Notes: generated by a model not told the origin, from the sequence alone. DNA of 64,000 bases from Nocardioides marinisabuli (GCF_013466785.1 NZ_CP059163.1:2790001-2854000); one strand, 5' to 3'; shown: positions 35,254-48,971, counted from the first letter of the stretch. Made by a program: numbers and translations.

Positions 35254-36525
35254 GTGCGCCACGTCCCCAGCAAATCCACCGCGGCCCTCGCGGCCCTCGC
35301 CGTCCTCGGGGCCGGTGCCCTGAGCTCCTGCGGCTCCGACTCGGCGGCCGACTCCGACGGCACCGTCACCCTGTCGGTCGCCACCTTCAACGAGTTCGGC
35401 TACGAGGAGCTCTTCGAGGAGTACGAGGAGCTCAACCCGGGCATCGAGATCGAGCACCGCAAGGCCGGCACCGCGCCCGAGCACCAGGACAACCTCTACA
35501 CGAAGCTCGCGGCGGGCTCGGGGCTCTCCGACATCGAGGCCATCGAGGTCGACTGGCTCGCCGCGCTGGTCGAGCAGTCCGACGCCTTCGTCGACCTCTC
35601 CGACCCCGAGGTGGAGGGCCGGTGGCTGGACTGGAAGAGCGAGGCGGCGACCACCCCCGACGGCAAGCTGATCGGCTACGGCACCGACATCGGCCCCGAG
35701 GCGGTCTGCTACCGCGCCGACCTGTTCGAGCAGGCCGGCCTGCCCAGCGACCGCGAGAAGGTGGCCGAGCTCTTCACCACCTGGGACGACTACTTCGAGA
35801 CCGGCCGCGAGTTCGTGGGCGAGCAGCCCGGCACGGCCTGGTACGACGCCTCCGGCGGCATCGCGCAGGCGATGGTCCAGCAGATCGAGTACTCCTTCGA
35901 GGACGCCGAGAACAACGTGATCGCGGCCGACAACCCCGAGGTCAAGGAGGTGTTCGACACCGTCACCGGCCTCTCGGAGGAGGGGCTGTCCACGGGCCTG
36001 ACCCAGTGGAGCGAGGACTGGACCGCGGCCTTCCAGAACGACGGCTTCGCCACCATGGCCTGCCCCGGCTGGATGCTCGGCGTCATCGAGGGCAACGCCT
36101 CCGGTGTCGAGGGCTGGGACATCGCCGACGTCTTCCCCGGTGGCGGCGGCAACTGGGGCGGCTCCTACCTGACCGTGCCGACCCAGTCCGAGCACCCCGA
36201 GGAGGCCACGGCGCTCGCGGCCTGGCTGACCGCCCCCGAGCAGCAGATCAAGGCCTTCGAGTCCAAGGGCACCTTCCCCAGCCAGACCGAGGCGCTCAGC
36301 GACCCGGTGCTGACCGGGTCGGTCAACGAGTTCTTCAACGACGCCCCGACCGGCGAGATCCTGGCCGAGCGCGCCGAGGCCGTGGAGTTCATCCAGCACA
36401 AGGGCCCGCGCTACGCCGACGTGAACACCGCCTTCCAGCAGGCCATCCAGCGCGTTGACGAGGGCAAGGAGTCGCCCGACGAGGCCTGGGACTCCTTCCT
36501 GGCCGACCTCGAGCGGATCCGCTGA
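35254..36525 (+). CDS. cebE: Sugar ABC transporter substrate-binding lipoprotein (CebE-like)
   Basis: 423-aa lipoprotein. Signal peptide about 1-25 with lipobox LSSC (lipidated Cys26), then the mature extracellular-solute-binding family 1 fold. The GTG at 35254 has TTGGAG 5-10 nt upstream. It is the first gene of an importer operon with two permeases, a GH1 beta-glucosidase and a LacI regulator, and carries CebR-like operators upstream. That context, more than the sequence, suggests cellobiose or short cello-oligosaccharides as ligand; another beta-glucoside is possible. No ATPase gene is present, as expected when the shared MsiK ATPase is used. Confidence 0.85.
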   Translation: MRHVPSKSTAALAALAVLGAGALSSCGSDSAADSDGTVTLSVATFNEFGYEELFEEYEELNPGIEIEHRKAGTAPEHQDNLYTKLAAGSGLSDIEAIEVDWLAALVEQSDAFVDLSDPEVEGRWLDWKSEAATTPDGKLIGYGTDIGPEAVCYRADLFEQAGLPSDREKVAELFTTWDDYFETGREFVGEQPGTAWYDASGGIAQAMVQQIEYSFEDAENNVIAADNPEVKEVFDTVTGLSEEGLSTGLTQWSEDWTAAFQNDGFATMACPGWMLGVIEGNASGVEGWDIADVFPGGGGNWGGSYLTVPTQSEHPEEATALAAWLTAPEQQIKAFESKGTFPSQTEALSDPVLTGSVNEFFNDAPTGEILAERAEAVEFIQHKGPRYADVNTAFQQAIQRVDEGKESPDEAWDSFLADLERIR

Positions 36526-36529
36526 CCCG

Positions 36530-40806
<4,277 letters not shown>

Positions 40807-40852
40807 GCCCGGGTCCGGCCCGCCCGTCGGTGCCGCACGGCAGGATGGCGGC

Positions 40853-42036
40853 GTGCGACAGGTCAGCGACGACGAGCGGCGGCCCGGCTGGGGCGACGGC
40901 ACGCGGTGGCGCCCGTCCACCGGGCGCCCGACGCGGCCGGCGCGACCCGCTCGGTGGTGGCGCTGCACGCCACCGAGCCCGCGACCGTCCACCTCTCCCT
41001 GCAGGCCCGCGTGGAGGGCCTCGGGACCGGTGAGGTCGACCGGGCCCTGCACGACGAGCGCAGCCTGGTGCGCCAGCTGGCGATGCGGCGCACGCTGTTC
41101 GTCTTCCCCCGCGACCTGCTGGGCGCCGCCTGGGGCAGCGCCTCGGCCGGGTCGCGGCCACCGAGCGCGCCCGCCTGGTCAAGGACGTCGAGTCCGCGGG
41201 GGTGGCCGCCGACGGGGCGCGGTGGCTCGACGGCGTGCGCGCCGGGTGCTGGAGGTGCTGGGCGCCGAGCCCGAGGGGCTCACGGCCCTCGACCTGCGCC
41301 AGCGCGCCCGGGGCTCGAGGCGCGCCTCGGCGGCGGGGCGACGTACGCCGGCAGCCGGGTGCTGACCTGGCTCGGGGCCCGGGCCGAGGTGGTGCGCGGG
41401 CCACAGCACCACCCACTGGCGCCAGTCGCGCCCGCGCTGGACGCTGACGGCCACTGGCTGGGCGACCCGCCCCCGACCTGCGGCTCGGCCGAGGGGTACG
41501 TCGAGCTGGTGCGGCGCTGGCTGCTGCGCTTCGGGCCGGGCACCGAGGCCGACCTGGTGTGGTGGCTGGGCGCCACCAAGGGCGCCGTGCGGGCGTCGCT
41601 GGCCGCGCTCGGGGCCGTCGAGGTCGGTGTCGGGGCGGGGGAGCGGGCCTACCTGCTGCCCGACGACGTCGAGGAGGAGGCACCGGTGGAGCCGTGGGCG
41701 GCGCTGCTGCCGGTGCTCGACCCCACCGCGATGGGCTGGCGGCAGCGCGACTTCCACCTCGGCCCGCACCAGCCGCGGCTCTTCGACCGCAACGGCAACG
41801 CCGGCACCACCGCCTGGTGGTCGGGGCGGGTCGTGGGGTGCTGGGTGCAGGACGGCGACGGCGCCGTCGAGGTGAGGCTGGTCGAGGACGTGGGGGCCGA
41901 GGCCCGTGCGGGGCTCGCCCGCGAGGCGGCGCGGCTGGGCGACTGGTTGGACGGACAGCGGGTCGGCACGGTCTACCCCTCGCCGCTGATGCGCGCCGAC
42001 CCGGCGGACCTCACGCACCCGGTGGTGCGCGCCTGA
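40853..42036 (+). pseudogene. Winged-helix DNA-binding (HTH_42/YcaQ-like) protein, four frameshifts
   Basis: About 395 aa if repaired. Readable pieces are VSDDERRARLGRRHAVAPVHRA (after adding a base near 40885), ATRSVVALHATEPATVHLSLQARV, LVRQLAMRRTLFVFPRDLLGAAWG, RVAATERARLVKDVESAGVA, LEVLGAEPEGLTALDLRQRA and then an intact half to HPVVRA. Lesions lie near 40885, 41153, 41249 and 41310, and all fit loss of one C or G from a GCCC/CCGG tract. The family (HTH_42) includes the interstrand-crosslink glycosylases AlkZ/YcaQ; this copy is not assigned a role. CAGGAT lies 6 nt before the GTG. Either a decaying gene or a badly called stretch of sequence. The last 16 codons have a second, diverged copy at 43999-44046. 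Confidence 0.75.
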
Positions 42037-42074
42037 GTCGCCGGGTGGTCACGGCGACGGAAGAAGTAAAGGTG

Positions 42075-42099
42075 CAGGTTTGTGCAGCGCACGAACCTG
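42075..42099. promoter_or_regulatory. 11-bp dyad upstream of the subtilase gene
   Basis: CAGGTTTGTGC (42075-42085) and GCACGAACCTG (42089-42099) are inverted copies with one mismatch and a 3-nt spacer. The dyad lies 38 bp before a TACTGT hexamer (42137-42142), so it may be an operator; a weak terminator for the preceding gene is the alternative. Confidence 0.45.
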
Positions 42100-42217
42100 A
42101 GGTGACCGGCGCGCCCCACCGCTGATCGTCCGGCCCTACTGTCCTCAGCACCGCGCCGACCGGCACGGGAGCCACGGGAGAGGTCCCGCGGCGACCTCAT
42201 CTCTCGGGAGTCCATCC

Positions 42218-43936
42218 ATGACAACCTCGTCCTCGCGCCTGCGCCGTCTCGGCGCCGGCACCGCCGCCGCCGTGGCCCTCGCCGGCCTCACTGCGCTCAG
42301 CCCCACCGCGGCCCAGGCCGCCCCCGACCGCGGCGGCCGCGCCGACGACCGGCCCGCCCCCGTCGTGGGCCAGGGACGCGCCTCGGCCGTCCCGGGCGAC
42401 TACATCGTGGTGATGGAGGAGCGGGCGACCGCCTCCGCCGCCGCCGACGCGCGCCAGGCGGCGCGCGACAACGGTGGTCGCGTCAAGCAGACCTACGGCA
42501 CGGCGCTCAACGGCTTCTCCGCGCGGCTCCCGCAGCGGGCGGTCGAGGCGCTGCGCAACCGTCCCGGGGTCGCCTACATCGAGGCCGACCAGACCCTCTC
42601 GATCGACGCGACCCAGACCGGGGCGACCTGGGGCCTGGACCGCATCGACCAGCGCGACCTGCCGCTCAACGGCACCTACACCTACACGCCGACCGGCAGC
42701 GGGGTCACTGCCTACGTCATCGACACCGGCATCCTCGCCGGTCACACCGACCTCGGCGGACGCGTGCAGTCCGGCTACACCGCCATCAACGACGGCCGCG
42801 GCACCAGCGACTGCAACGGCCACGGCACGCACGTCGCGGGCACCGTCGGCGGGACGACGTACGGCGTGGCCAAGCAGGTCACCCTGCGGCCCGTGCGGGT
42901 CCTCGACTGCGCGGGCAGCGGGTCGACCTCCGGGGTCATCGCCGGCGTCGACTGGGTGACCTCCCACCACAGCGCCGGCGCCCCCGCCGTCGCGAACATG
43001 AGCCTGGGCGGCGGGGTGTCCTCGGCGCTCGACCAGGCGGTCAACAGCTCGATCGCCGACGGCGTCACCTACGCCGTGGCGGCCGGCAACGAGAACACCA
43101 ACGCCTGCAACGGCTCGCCCTCGCGCGTCGCCGCGGCGATCACCGTCGGCTCCACCACCAGCACCGACGCCCGCTCGTCGTTCTCCAACTACGGCAGCTG
43201 CCTCGACCTCTTCGCGCCCGGCTCGAGCATCACCTCGGCCTGGCACACCTCCACCACCGCGACCAACACGATCTCGGGCACCTCGATGGCCACCCCGCAC
43301 GTCGCCGGTGTGGCCGCCCTCTACCTCCAGGGCGACCCGAGCGCCGCCCCGAGCACCGTCACCAGCGCGGTCCTGGGCAGCTCGACCAGCGGCAAGGTCA
43401 CCGGGGCGGGCACCGGCTCGCCCAACCGGCTCCTGACCTCGCTGCTCAGCAGCGCCCCGACCGAGCCGCCGGCCCCGTCGGGCAACTTGCTGGCCAACCC
43501 CGGCTTCGAGTCCGGCGCGACCGCCTGGTCGGCGACCTCGGGGGTCATCACCAACGACGCCGGCGCCCCGGCGGCCAGCGGCTCCTGGAAGGCATGGCTC
43601 ACCGGCTACGGCACCACCCGCACCGACACCCTGACCCAGCAGGTGAGCGTCCCCGCGGCCGGCAGCGCCTCGCTGTCGTTCAAGCTCTACGTCAGCAGCG
43701 CGGAGACCACCACGACCCGGGCCTACGACACCCTGCAGGTCCAGGTCGTCTCGGGCGGCAGCACCACGACGCTGGCCACCTACTCCAACCTCGACGAGGG
43801 CACGGGCTACGTCACCCGCACCCTCGACGCCTCCGCCTTCACCGGCAAGAGCGTCACGGTGCGCTTCGTCGGCACCGAGGACTCCTCGCTGGGCACCAGC
43901 TTCGTGGTCGACGACACCGCGCTCACCACGGGCTGA
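42218..43936 (+). CDS. Secreted subtilisin-like serine protease (S8)
   Basis: 572-aa secreted protease. Sec signal peptide about 1-36 (basic start, then [22 protein letters not shown]), inhibitor I9 propeptide about 55-135 ([11 protein letters not shown] to GVAYIEADQ), then the S8 domain resembling aqualysin and proteinase K. The catalytic triad is Asp in AYVIDTGI (about 170), His in [10 protein letters not shown] (about 204) and Ser in [12 protein letters not shown] (about 355). A C-terminal beta-sandwich (about 420-572, [17 protein letters not shown]) resembles a carbohydrate-binding-like or PPC-type domain. The ATG has CGGGAG 8 nt upstream. Monocistronic, with its own promoter region and terminator. 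Confidence 0.93.
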   Translation: MTTSSSRLRRLGAGTAAAVALAGLTALSPTAAQAAPDRGGRADDRPAPVVGQGRASAVPGDYIVVMEERATASAAADARQAARDNGGRVKQTYGTALNGFSARLPQRAVEALRNRPGVAYIEADQTLSIDATQTGATWGLDRIDQRDLPLNGTYTYTPTGSGVTAYVIDTGILAGHTDLGGRVQSGYTAINDGRGTSDCNGHGTHVAGTVGGTTYGVAKQVTLRPVRVLDCAGSGSTSGVIAGVDWVTSHHSAGAPAVANMSLGGGVSSALDQAVNSSIADGVTYAVAAGNENTNACNGSPSRVAAAITVGSTTSTDARSSFSNYGSCLDLFAPGSSITSAWHTSTTATNTISGTSMATPHVAGVAALYLQGDPSAAPSTVTSAVLGSSTSGKVTGAGTGSPNRLLTSLLSSAPTEPPAPSGNLLANPGFESGATAWSATSGVITNDAGAPAASGSWKAWLTGYGTTRTDTLTQQVSVPAAGSASLSFKLYVSSAETTTTRAYDTLQVQVVSGGSTTTLATYSNLDEGTGYVTRTLDASAFTGKSVTVRFVGTEDSSLGTSFVVDDTALTTG

Positions 43937-43950
43937 CCACCTCTGCCCAC

Positions 43951-43979
43951 TGCCCCCGGCCGTCCGACGGCCGGGGGCA
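43951..43979 (+). terminator. Hairpin terminator after the subtilase gene
   Basis: 13-bp perfect stem (43951-43963 with 43967-43979), 3-nt loop, no T-run. Confidence 0.75.
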
Positions 43980-43998
43980 GGGTGCGTCCGCCCCGGCG

Positions 43999-44046
43999 AT
44001 GCGGGCCCACCCGGGGGACCTCACCTACCCTGTCGTGCGTGCGTGA
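43999..44046 (+). pseudogene. Relic of a winged-helix (HTH_42) gene 3' end
   Basis: These 48 bp encode MRAHPGDLTYPVVRA plus stop. The last 48 bp of the winged-helix gene at 41989-42036 encode MRADPADLTHPVVRA plus stop. 39 of 48 bases and 12 of 15 residues agree, and both end in the stop. No further homology is clear upstream, where the terminator hairpin lies. The relic contains the -10 hexamer and the GTG start of the TIGR03936 gene. Confidence 0.6.
44026..44031 (+). promoter_or_regulatory. -10 hexamer of the TIGR03936 gene
   Basis: TACCCT with 7 nt to GTG 44039, inside the winged-helix relic. It supports GTG 44039 as a leaderless start. Confidence 0.5.
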
Positions 44047-44751
44047 CCAGCCCGAGCAGCAAGCCCCGCCCGTCCAGCGCCTGCGCATCCGCTACGCGAA
44101 GAGGGGGCGGCTGCGCTTCACCAGCCACCGCGACTTCTCGCGCGCCTTCGAGCGCGCGGTCTTCCGCGCCCGGGTGCCGATGGCCTACTCCTCGGGCTTC
44201 AACCCGCACCCGCGCATCTCGTACGCCGGCGCGGCACCGACCGGCTCGGCCAGCGAGGCCGAGTACCTCGAGATCGGCCTGGCCCAGGTGGTCGACCCCG
44301 CCGACATCCACGCCGAGCTCGCCGAGGCGCTGCCGACCGGGCTCGACGTCCTCGAGGTCGTCGAGTCGCCCGGCGGCTCGCTGGCCGACCGGCTCGAGGC
44401 CAGCCACTGGCGCCTCGACATCGCCGCCCTGCCCGAGGAGGCGGCCGCCGCGGTCAGCACCTTCATGGCCACCGAGTCGGTGCTGGTGGAACGGATGATG
44501 AAGAAGGGCCTGCGCGAGTTCGACTGCCGCGCGGCGGTGGTCTCCCTGACCAGCAGCCCGCGCGAGGAGGGCGCCTCCCTCGACCTGGTGCTGCGCCACG
44601 GGGTGCCCTCGGTGCGGCCCGACGACGTGCTGCGCGGCCTGGCCGCCGTGGCCGGCCTGGAGGCGGGGGCGCGCCGCTGCTGACCCGGCTCGCGCAGGGC
44701 CCCCTCGAGGACGACGGGAGCGTCGGCGACCCGCTGGCCGCGACGACATGA
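44039..44751 (+). CDS. TIGR03936-family radical-SAM-linked protein, frameshifted at 3' end
   Basis: About 237 aa. MRDQPEQQAPPVQRLRIRYAKRGRLRF, then TSHRDFSRAFERAVFRARVPMAYSSGFNPHPRISYA, is diagnostic of the TIGR03936 (DUF2344) family. This family is found next to TIGR03960 radical SAM proteins, and its molecular function is unknown. The open frame ends at 44683 (GARRC), but one frame over it continues PLLTRLAQGPLEDDGSVGDPLAATT to a stop at 44751. One missing C at about 44673 (GCGCC for GCGCCC) reconciles them. In relatives it directly follows the radical SAM gene, which here is 11 kb upstream. The next gene is rne. Confidence 0.85.
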
Positions 44752-45137
44752 CGCCCGCGGGGTCGTGGTGTGCGATACTCGCCACGGTCCCCGACCTGCG
44801 GTCGTACCCGACGAGGGCGCACTCCAGCGCCCGCCCCGACGGCACAGCTGCGGTCGTCGACCCGACGACGTTCTCGCCGGTCCTCCCAGCTGGAGGGCGG
44901 CACACCAGGGAACCGGTCGTCGCCAGACCGCGACGCGGCAGGCAGGCCCGGTGACAGCGAGTCAGCCACCTCCATCCGGAGGAGAGCCCGGCGACCGCGG
45001 AAGGTGACGGTCGTGACCGTGGTGACGCAACGCGGAGGGTGTCGTCGCCACCGAAGGCTTTGCGTCGCCCCCGCACCGCGGGGGACGACGTCTGACGAGT
45101 CCGGCACCCGCTGGCGTGCCGGGCAGAGGAGCACCAC
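44752..45137 (+). promoter_or_regulatory. Long 5' leader of the RNase E/G gene
   Basis: 386 bp with no credible gene. A weak -10 (GATACT, 44774-44779) would give an untranslated leader of about 350 nt. The stretch contains several small hairpin-capable elements, for example GGCAC...GTGCC near 45102-45119, and ends with GAGGAG before the rne ATG. Long leaders are typical of RNase E genes, where in E. coli the leader mediates autoregulation. A small upstream ORF cannot be excluded. Confidence 0.45.
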
Positions 45138-48100
45138 ATGCCCGACGAGAACCAGGTCGGCCAGGAGCCGACCACGGACGCCCCGGCGCCCACGGTCACC
45201 ACCACCACGCGCACCCGCAAGAGCGCCGCCAAGAAGGCCCCGGCGAAGAAGTCGGCCACCAAGCAGGCCACCTCACCGGCCACCGAGCAGGCCGTCGCCG
45301 AGGTCGCCGAGGGGGCCGAGACCCCCGCCAAGGCGCCGGCGCGCAAGACGACCAGCCGGGCCAGGAAGGCCGCCGCCCCGGTCGGTGAGCAGCTCGAGCT
45401 CGGCGAGGGTGTCGAGGCGACCGAGGCACCGGCCCCCGCCAAGAAGGCGGCTGCGAAGAAGACGGCGGCCAAGAAGGCGCCGGCGAAGAAGGCCGCAGCC
45501 AAGAAGACGACCGCCAAGAAGGCCGCCGCCGCGACGCCCGACGAGACACCCGCCGAGACGCCCGCCGTCGGCGAGGAGACCGCCGCCAAGCCCGTGGTCA
45601 AGCGCACCACCCGCAAGTCGACCACCAAGAAGGTCGCGGCCCCGTCCGCCGACGCGCCTGCCGCGCCGGCCGCCGCACCGGTCGTCGAGACCCCGGCCCC
45701 GTCCGCCGCCGACAGCGGCGCCGCCGCGGCGCCGCTGTTCCAGGCGCCCGCCGTGACCACCACGACGCGCACCGCAGCGCCCGCAAGGCGACCACCCCCC
45801 GCGCGGCCGAGCCGGTGGCAGCCCCGGCCGAGGCCCCGCGGACGCCGCGACGACCGACGAGGCCCAGGAGGGCGCCGGGAGCGCCGCCGCCCCGGCCGCG
45901 CGCACCACCACCACGACCACCACGCGTCGTACCCGCTCGCGCGCCGCCCAGACCAAGGACGAGCCCAAGGACGAGCCCAAGGACGACCCCCAGGCCGTGA
46001 CCGGCGACGAGGACGAGGACGAGACCGCGCAGCCGGTCGAGCCCGCCGACCAGCCCGCCGACAAGCCTGCGCAGGCCGGCGACGCGGACACCGACGACGA
46101 CGCCGACACCGACAGCGACGACGACAACGACAGCGACGACGACAACGAGGGCCAGGGCTCCGGCACCGGCCGTCGCCGCCGGCGCCGCGGGGGTCGTCGC
46201 CGCCGCAAGTCCGGCGACGGCGGTGGCGAGGGCGGCCAGCAGAACGGCGGCCGGGACAACCAGGACGACCAGGACCAGGGCGGCCAGAACCAGGGTCAGA
46301 ACCAGGGCGGGCGCAACCAGGACCGCAACCAGGACCGGAACCAGGGCCAGAACCAGGGCCAGAACCAGGGTGGCGGCCGCCACCAGGGCGACCAGGCCAA
46401 GGGCGGCGACGGGTCCGAGCAGGACGGCTCCGAGACCGAGCAGTCCGCCAAGGGCCAGAACCAGAACCAGGGCGGCCAGGGCGGCCAGGACGGCGACGAG
46501 GGCGGCAGCAGCAGCTCGCGCCGGCGTCGGCGCCGTCGCCGCTCGGGCGAGGACGGCGGCGAGGGGGGGACGACCCGGCCAACACCGTCACGCGCGTGCG
46601 CAGCTCGCGCACGGTGAGGACCAGATCACCGCGGTGTGCTCCGGCTCGACGCGCCGCCAAGAAGCAGCGCCGCCGCGAGGGCCGCGAGGCCGGCCGGCGC
46701 CGCGCCCCGATCGCCAGCGAGGCCGAGTTCCTGGCCCGCCGCGAGGCCGTCGACCGCACCATGGTGATCCGCCAGCGCGACGACCTGACCCAGATCGGGG
46801 TGCTCGAGGACAAGGTGCTCGTCGAGCACTACGTGGCCCGCGAGTCGCAGACCTCCCTGATCGGCAACGTCTACCTGGGCCGGGTCCAGAACGTGCTGCC
46901 CTCCATGGAGGCCGCGTTCATCGACATCGGCAAGGGCCGCAACGCGGTCCTCTACGCCGGCGAGGTCAACTGGTCGGCGCTGGGCCACAAGGACGGCCAG
47001 CCGCGCAAGATCGAGTCGGTGCTCTCCTCGGGCCAGTCGGTGCTGGTGCAGGTCACCAAGGACCCGATGGGCCACAAGGGCGCGCGCCTGACCAGCCAGG
47101 TCAGCCTGGCCGGCCGCTTCCTGGTCTACGTGCCCGACGGCACCACCAGCGGCATCTCCCGCAAGCTGCCCGACACCGAGCGGGCCCGCCTCAAGGCGCT
47201 GCTCAAGGAGATCGTCCCGGACTCCGCCGGCGTCATCGTGCGCACCGCCGCCGAGGGGGCCAGCGAGGACGAGCTGACCCGCGACGTCGAGCGGCTCAAG
47301 GCGCGCTGGGAGGACATCGAGAAGAAGACCAAGGGCAACGGTCCGCAGCTGCTCTACGGCGAGCCCGACCTGACCCTCAAGGTCGTGCGGGACCTCTTCA
47401 CCGAGGACTTCTCACGGCTGGTCATCGACGGCGACGAGGCCTGGGAGACCGTGCAGAGCTACGTCAGCCACGTCGCCCCCGACCTCGAGGAGCGCCTCGA
47501 GCGCTTCGAGCCGGCCACCGAGGGCAAGCACGCCGGCAAGGACGTCTTCGGGGTCTACCGCCTCGACGAGCAGATCGCCAAGGGCCTGGACCGCAAGGTC
47601 TGGCTGCCCTCGGGCGGCTCGCTGGTCATCGACCGCACCGAGGCGATGACGGTCGTCGACGTCAACACCGGCAAGTTCACCGGCTCGGGGGGCAACCTCG
47701 AGGAGACCGTCACCAAGAACAACCTCGAGGCGGCCGAGGAGATCGTGCGCCAGCTGCGGCTGCGCGACATCGGCGGCATCATCGTCGTCGACTTCATCGA
47801 CATGGTGCTCGAGTCGAACCGCGACCTGGTGCTGCGCCGGATGGTCGAGTGCCTGGGCCGTGACCGGACCCGCCACCAGGTCGCCGAGGTGACCTCGCTG
47901 GGCCTGGTGCAGATGACCCGCAAGCGGATCGGCACCGGGCTGGTCGAGGCCTTCAGCGAGCAGTGCGAGCACTGCCAGGGCCGCGGCATCATCACCCACG
48001 ACCAGCCGATCGAGCCCAAGCGCGGCGGCGAGGACGAGGGTCGCCGCAGCGGCGGACGTCGTGGCGGCAAGGGCTCCGGCGGCGGCGACAACGGCGGTCG

Positions 48101-48773
48101 CAGCGGCGGCAACGCCAACGGTGGCGGCGGCAACGGTGGCGGCCGGGGCAAGGGCGGCGCCCAGGGCGAGGACACCTCGGTCTCGGCGAAGGCGCCCTCG
48201 CCCAAGGACGTCGCCGCCATGGCCCGCCACGAGAACGCCGAGCAGGACCAGCCGGCCGACGAGCAGCCCGAGCAGGCCCCGGAGCAGGAGCAGGCCCCGA
48301 AGCAGGAGCAGGCCTCCAAGCGGAAGCGGGAGCGGGCCCCGAAGCAGGAGCCGAAGCAGGAGCAGGCGCCCGACCCGGAGCCGGAGCCCGAGCCCACGCA
48401 GCCCAAAGGAGCCGAGGCGCGGCCCGCTGCGGCGGCTCAGGACGGCGTTGAGCAGGACGAGCAGGCGGCACCCGCCGGCACCCGGGTCGTGACCCGTACG
48501 CGTCGTGCGGCGACCCGGCCCGCCGGGCAGCCGACCACGGCGGGGGAGCCGGTCGTGATGTCGGCGCCCCCGGCGGCGGCGTCCACCGAGGCCGAGCCCG
48601 CCGCCCCCGCGGCGGCCCCGGCCCCCACGGTGGTGACCCGCACCCGCAGCCGCGGACGCACGGCGTCCTCGGCGGGCACCGGTGCGGAGCCCAGCACGCA
48701 GGACGGCAGCGAGGCCGGCACCGAGGAGAACGTCGCCCACGTGCCTGTGAAGAAGGGCGCCCGCAAGCGCTGA
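45138..48773 (+). CDS. rne: RNase E/G family endoribonuclease, frameshifted in N-terminal half
   Basis: About 1200 aa. The N-terminal 500 residues are low complexity: Lys/Ala repeats (AAKKTAAKKAPAKK), an acidic tract (DDADTDSDDDNDSDDD) and Gln/Asn/Gly repeats (NQGGRNQDRNQDRNQ). The catalytic core from about 46740 has the S1-like domain (GNVYLGRVQNVLPSMEAAFIDIGKGRNAVLY), catalytic Asp in MTVVDVNTGKF and in IIVVDFIDM, and the Zn-link CEHCQG. A charged Gly- and Glu/Gln-rich tail follows. The single plus-strand frame hides frameshifts near 45776, 45838, 46567, 46613 and 46650; the true reading passes through the neighbouring frames (ADAATTDEAQEGAGS to SGEDGGEGG, then EDQITAV). The core is intact. 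The lesions are probably sequence errors in repeats. Confidence 0.9.
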   Translation: MPDENQVGQEPTTDAPAPTVTTTTRTRKSAAKKAPAKKSATKQATSPATEQAVAEVAEGAETPAKAPARKTTSRARKAAAPVGEQLELGEGVEATEAPAPAKKAAAKKTAAKKAPAKKAAAKKTTAKKAAAATPDETPAETPAVGEETAAKPVVKRTTRKSTTKKVAAPSADAPAAPAAAPVVETPAPSAADSGAAAAPLFQAPAVTTTTRTAAPARRPPPARPSRWQPRPRPRGRRDDRRGPGGRRERRRPGRAHHHHDHHASYPLARRPDQGRAQGRAQGRPPGRDRRRGRGRDRAAGRARRPARRQACAGRRRGHRRRRRHRQRRRQRQRRRQRGPGLRHRPSPPAPRGSSPPQVRRRRWRGRPAERRPGQPGRPGPGRPEPGSEPGRAQPGPQPGPEPGPEPGPEPGWRPPPGRPGQGRRRVRAGRLRDRAVRQGPEPEPGRPGRPGRRRGRQQQLAPASAPSPLGRGRRRGGDDPANTVTRVRSSRTVRTRSPRCAPARRAAKKQRRREGREAGRRRAPIASEAEFLARREAVDRTMVIRQRDDLTQIGVLEDKVLVEHYVARESQTSLIGNVYLGRVQNVLPSMEAAFIDIGKGRNAVLYAGEVNWSALGHKDGQPRKIESVLSSGQSVLVQVTKDPMGHKGARLTSQVSLAGRFLVYVPDGTTSGISRKLPDTERARLKALLKEIVPDSAGVIVRTAAEGASEDELTRDVERLKARWEDIEKKTKGNGPQLLYGEPDLTLKVVRDLFTEDFSRLVIDGDEAWETVQSYVSHVAPDLEERLERFEPATEGKHAGKDVFGVYRLDEQIAKGLDRKVWLPSGGSLVIDRTEAMTVVDVNTGKFTGSGGNLEETVTKNNLEAAEEIVRQLRLRDIGGIIVVDFIDMVLESNRDLVLRRMVECLGRDRTRHQVAEVTSLGLVQMTRKRIGTGLVEAFSEQCEHCQGRGIITHDQPIEPKRGGEDEGRRSGGRRGGKGSGGGDNGGRSGGNANGGGGNGGGRGKGGAQGEDTSVSAKAPSPKDVAAMARHENAEQDQPADEQPEQAPEQEQAPKQEQASKRKRERAPKQEPKQEQAPDPEPEPEPTQPKGAEARPAAAAQDGVEQDEQAAPAGTRVVTRTRRAATRPAGQPTTAGEPVVMSAPPAAASTEAEPAAPAAAPAPTVVTRTRSRGRTASSAGTGAEPSTQDGSEAGTEENVAHVPVKKGARKR

Positions 48774-48782
48774 GACACCGGT

Positions 48783-48822
48783 GCCGAGCAGGAGCCGGGC
48801 TCGCGTTTTGCTCCTGCTCGGC
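48783..48822 (+). terminator. Hairpin terminator after rne, overlapping the rplU promoter
   Basis: 13-bp perfect stem (48783-48795 with 48810-48822) and a 14-nt loop containing TTTT. The right arm includes most of the -35 hexamer of the next promoter. Confidence 0.8.
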
Positions 48823-48836
48823 CCCGTCCGTAGTAT
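48808..48836 (+). promoter_or_regulatory. Promoter of rplU-rpmA
   Basis: TTGCTC (48808-48813), 17-nt spacer, TAGTAT (48831-48836): the best -35/-10 pair in the window. Leader of about 128 nt follows to GTG 48972, with a small CCCGCTAGCGGG palindrome at about 48909-48920. Confidence 0.65.
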
Positions 48837-48971
48837 TGCCCTTCGGTGCGCCTACGCGTGCCGTCTCTGCGTGGCACCCCCACTGACGAGGCATCTCCTC
48901 GGAGGTGGCCCGCTAGCGGGTGGGCAGCCCCAGACCGAAGACACATCCAGAGTTCGACGAAGGAGACCGCG

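Noticed and set aside
44748..45137. Short open frames in the rne leader (for example 44748-44954 and 44765-45007)
   Set aside because: Arg/Pro-rich translations without ribosome binding sites or family features; best read as untranslated leader.
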